Shown: positions 40,213 to 41,801 of the stretch, piece by piece | How the letters are laid out: each line of letters opens with the position of its first letter | Numbering within the stretch: position 1 is the first letter of the stretch | DNA from: Amycolatopsis iheyensis | GTDB lineage: Bacteria > Actinomycetota > Actinomycetes > Mycobacteriales > Pseudonocardiaceae | Assembly: GCF_024703995.1 (NCBI RefSeq) | Contig: NZ_JAMXQV010000049.1 | Coordinates: 1 to 41,801, forward strand | Reading direction: 5' to 3' | Length of the DNA: 41,801 nucleotides | Translations under genes and position numbers: made by a program | The notes under the pieces: generated by a model | Told to the model about the DNA's origin: nothing | Seen by the model: the letters and a program-made list of their open reading frames with translations, nothing else | Databases searched by the model: none

Positions 40213-40229
40213 ATTACTCGCCGGTAACT
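40213..40229. promoter_or_regulatory. Operator-like repeat upstream of ccr
   Basis: Read on the ccr strand, AGTTACCGGCGAGTAAT matches the repeat before the acyl-CoA dehydrogenase (AGTTACCGGTCGGTAAT) at 14 of 17 positions. The arms TTAC / GTAA are symmetric. The position, 44 bases before the start codon, fits a promoter-proximal repressor site. Confidence 0.55.
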
Positions 40230-40289
40230 CGCGGACACAACTGTACGAGACGGACAGCACGATTACACGTCGAACTGTGACCGATCCAT

Positions 40290-40311
40290 CTTGACCGGCT
40301 GGCCAGTCAAG
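40290..40311. promoter_or_regulatory. 22-bp palindromic TetR-type operator
   Basis: CTTGACCGGC and GCCAGTCAAG flank a central TG, making a 22-bp palindrome with a single mismatched pair of positions per arm. It lies 63 bases upstream of the SPW-repeat gene, whose operon includes a TetR regulator, so autoregulation by that protein is the likely use. It could also affect the divergent ccr. Confidence 0.65.
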
Positions 40312-40373
40312 CGGATCATCGGCGGTGGGAACACCCACCCGACCAGCAGTTTCACCAACGGAGGTGAGCACGA

Positions 40374-40742
40374 ATGAGTGAAGTCTCTACGCGCGCATGG
40401 ACCCGGCCCCACGACTGGGCCGAGGTCGTCATCGGGGTGGTCGCCGCTCTTTCACCCCTTTGGCTGAGCACGGATTCGACCGCGATGTGGACGATGGTCG
40501 TCCTGGGCGCCTTGATCGCACTCGACGGCCTGGTCTCGCTGGCGATGCCGGGCATGGTTTACGGCGAAGGCATCCAGATCGCGCTCGGCGTGCTGCTGTT
40601 CATCGCGCCGTGGGTGATGGGGTACACCGAGCTGAACGGCGCTTCCTGGACGTCCTGGATCGCCGGGGTGCTGACGGTCATCGCCGGCGCGGCAGCCATG
40701 CCGGTCGCGAACGCCGCGCACCGCACGGCAGGCCAGCACTGA
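40374..40742 (+). CDS. SPW-repeat integral membrane protein
   Basis: 122-residue membrane protein with two SPW repeats, each giving two transmembrane helices. Repeat one: DWAEVVIGVVAALSPLWLS then MWTMVVLGALIALDGLVSLA. Repeat two: GIQIALGVLLFIAPWVMGY then SWTSWIAGVLTVIAGAAAM. The family is common in actinobacteria and other bacteria, and its function is not known. ATG 40374 follows GGAGGTGA. A 36-base gap separates it from the TetR gene downstream. Both probably share the promoter controlled by the palindrome at 40290-40311. Confidence 0.88.
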   Translation: MSEVSTRAWTRPHDWAEVVIGVVAALSPLWLSTDSTAMWTMVVLGALIALDGLVSLAMPGMVYGEGIQIALGVLLFIAPWVMGYTELNGASWTSWIAGVLTVIAGAAAMPVANAAHRTAGQH

Positions 40743-40778
40743 CGCCGCACTAGCACTGAGGGACTGGGAGGCACCCGA

Positions 40779-41351
40779 ATGACCGAGGATTCGGCGAAGG
40801 AGCGCATTCTCTGCGCCGCCGAGGCGCTCTTCGCCGAGTCCGGCTTCGACGCCACCCCGACCTCCCGCATAGCGGAGCGGGCCGGGGTCCCGAAGGGGCT
40901 GGTGCACTACTACTTCCGCCACAAGCCGGACCTGCTCACGGCGCTCGTCGAGCGCCTGCCGGACGAGCGCATCGAGCCGGCGGTGGTCGTGGTCCCCGGC
41001 GACCTGGCGGGCAGCCTGCGGCGGCTGGTCCGCGAACTCGACCACCGCTTCAGCCGGTCACTGGGCCTTTCGCACCTGCTGTGGCGCGAGGCGGACACGC
41101 ACCACGTGGTCCGCGACGCGCTCCACGAGCGCTTCCAGGTGCTGGTACGCCAGGTCCGCGCGGTGATCCAGGCAGCAACCGGCGGCGGTCTGCCGCCGGC
41201 GGACGTCGACCGCGCATCAGGTCTGCTGGCCCGCGCGGTGAGCCACCGCCACGCAACGGCCCGCCATTCGGACGACGACCTCCCAGCCGAGTTCGACGGC
41301 GAGCTGACGTTCATCGCCGACGCCCTCGCTTCGAAGTCCGCGCCCGCTTAG
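40779..41351 (+). CDS. TetR-family regulator
   Basis: 190-residue repressor. The helix-turn-helix lies at about 9-52 (KERILCAAEALFAESGFDATPTSRIAERAGVPKGLVHYYFRHKPDLLTALV). The C-terminal helical domain contains LRRLVRELDHRFSRSLGLSHLLWREADTHH. ATG 40779 follows GGGAGG. It is downstream of the SPW-repeat gene in a two-gene unit and probably binds the 22-bp palindrome before that gene. The ligand is unknown. Degenerate repeats begin directly after its stop. Confidence 0.92.
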   Translation: MTEDSAKERILCAAEALFAESGFDATPTSRIAERAGVPKGLVHYYFRHKPDLLTALVERLPDERIEPAVVVVPGDLAGSLRRLVRELDHRFSRSLGLSHLLWREADTHHVVRDALHERFQVLVRQVRAVIQAATGGGLPPADVDRASGLLARAVSHRHATARHSDDDLPAEFDGELTFIADALASKSAPA

Positions 41352-41676
41352 CGGCCCGGTGGCCGGCGGCTTGGGCGCCGCCGGCCGCCGGCTGCCAGCC
41401 GCCCGCCATCGGCCACCAGCCACCGGCCGCCAGCCAGCAGCCGCCGGCGATCGGCCACCAGCCACCAGCCACCAGCCACCGGCTGCTAGCCGCCAGCCGC
41501 CAGCCACCGGCTGCTAGGCGCCAGCCGCCAGCGCTCAGCTGCGAGCCGCTGAGCCGCCAGTCATCAGCCGCCGGCGATCGGCCACCAGCCGCCAGCCGCC
41601 AGCTGCTAGCCGCCAGCGGTCAGCTGCGAGCCGCCGGCCTCCAGCCGCCGGGCCCAGCCGCTAGCGGTCAACCGCT
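41352..41676. repeat. Degenerate GCCACCAGCC-type tandem repeat tract
   Basis: About 325 bases built from short units such as CCACCAGC, CCGCCAGC and CCGGCTGCTAG, with no stable single period. Higher-order duplications are visible: a 26-base block beginning CAGCCGCCGGCGATCGG occurs near 41438 and again near 41565 (127 apart), and a block with GTCAGCTGCGAGCCG or one mismatch occurs near 41530 and 41616. No stops interrupt some frames because of the composition. I see no supported gene in this stretch. Confidence 0.85.
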
Positions 41677-41677
41677 A

Positions 41678-41801
41678 GTGTCCTGAGTCTTAATTTCGTG
41701 GCCAGTGTCTAGGATGCTGTGATGCCGAGCCCGAAGCTGCCGCCGTTGGTGTTGAGCGATGAGGAGCGCGAGACGTTGCTGCGGTGGTCGCGTCGCCCGA
41801 C
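41678..41801 (+). mobile_element. Left end of an IS630-type insertion sequence (partial)
   Basis: After a TA dinucleotide (41676-41677), the expected IS630 target, composition changes sharply (GTGTCCTGAGTCTTAATTTC). A transposase reading frame starts 44 bases later. The exact terminal repeat cannot be confirmed because the right end is outside the window. Confidence 0.6.
41722..41801 (+). CDS. IS630-family transposase, N-terminal fragment cut by window
   Basis: The frame from ATG 41722 reads MPSPKLPPLVLSDEERETLL followed by RWSRRP, the usual start of actinobacterial IS630-type transposases, whose N-terminal helix-turn-helix follows. Only about 26 residues lie in the window. The assignment rests on recognising this short N-terminal pattern. 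The DDE catalytic domain would lie beyond the edge. Confidence 0.65.
   Translation, partial: MPSPKLPPLVLSDEERETLLRWSRRP

Noticed and set aside
41352..41676. Repeat tract as a CRISPR array
   Set aside because: Units are short and degenerate with no constant repeat/unique spacer alternation and no cas gene nearby.
41081..41686. Open forward frame through the repeat tract (QPPA-rich)
   Set aside because: It begins out of frame inside the TetR gene and stays open only because the repeat units lack stops.

Overview
The window is chromosomal DNA of a very GC-rich actinomycete, most likely Amycolatopsis or another Pseudonocardiaceae genus. This rests on strong G/C third-position bias, many GTG starts, leaderless-looking promoters, an F420-type (DUF385) oxidoreductase, crotonyl-CoA carboxylase/reductase, a DasR-type chitinase operator and CGNR and SPW-repeat proteins. 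The genus is an inference from gene content; no rRNA is present. I saw no tRNA, rRNA or CRISPR array.

Layout. 1-7945: a DEAD-box RNA helicase running off the left edge, then a forward acyl-CoA dehydrogenase / DUF385 oxidoreductase / FAH-type hydratase run, a VOC protein, a small membrane protein, and an AraC regulator divergent from an aldehyde dehydrogenase. 7950-12924: a compact reverse operon of visibly lower GC. It encodes an NB-ARC/TPR STAND ATPase, a probable Fe(II)/2-oxoglutarate dioxygenase-like protein and an unrecognised 403-aa protein. This is the best candidate for an undescribed system. 13103-18932: Tex with its terminator, a secreted GH18 chitinase behind a DasR-like operator, and an epoxide hydrolase divergent from a CGNR zinc-finger regulator across a strikingly symmetric 66-bp region. 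18937-26124: a coupled Baeyer-Villiger monooxygenase / GMC oxidoreductase pair, a barstar-domain protein, an AlkZ-like glycosylase, AraC and TetR regulators and a small hypothetical gene.

26126-34276: the phenylacetate catabolic locus. The reverse operon paaI-paaK-tetR (probable paaR) diverges from paaZ-paaA-paaB-paaC-paaD-paaE, with start/stop overlaps at almost every junction. PaaK makes phenylacetyl-CoA, PaaABCDE epoxidises it, PaaZ opens the ring and PaaI clears stalled thioesters. The isomerase and beta-oxidation genes (paaF, G, H, J) are not here.

34277-41801: a SEFIR-domain protein convergent with paaE, a class III nucleotide cyclase coupled to a universal stress protein, a DivIVA-like coiled-coil protein, ccr, an SPW-repeat membrane protein with a TetR regulator, about 325 bp of degenerate tandem repeats, and the left end of an IS630-type element cut by the window.

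Two cross-window links stand out. A near-identical operator-like sequence, AGTTACCGG-N3-GTAAT, precedes the acyl-CoA dehydrogenase and ccr, and a related half-site precedes paaZ. This suggests one acyl-CoA-responsive regulon. Separately, the STAND ATPase and the SEFIR protein both carry a short Q-x-G-S beta-type motif of the kind seen in RHIM-like bacterial amyloid signalling proteins. This raises the possibility of an NLR-like defence or cell-death pathway.
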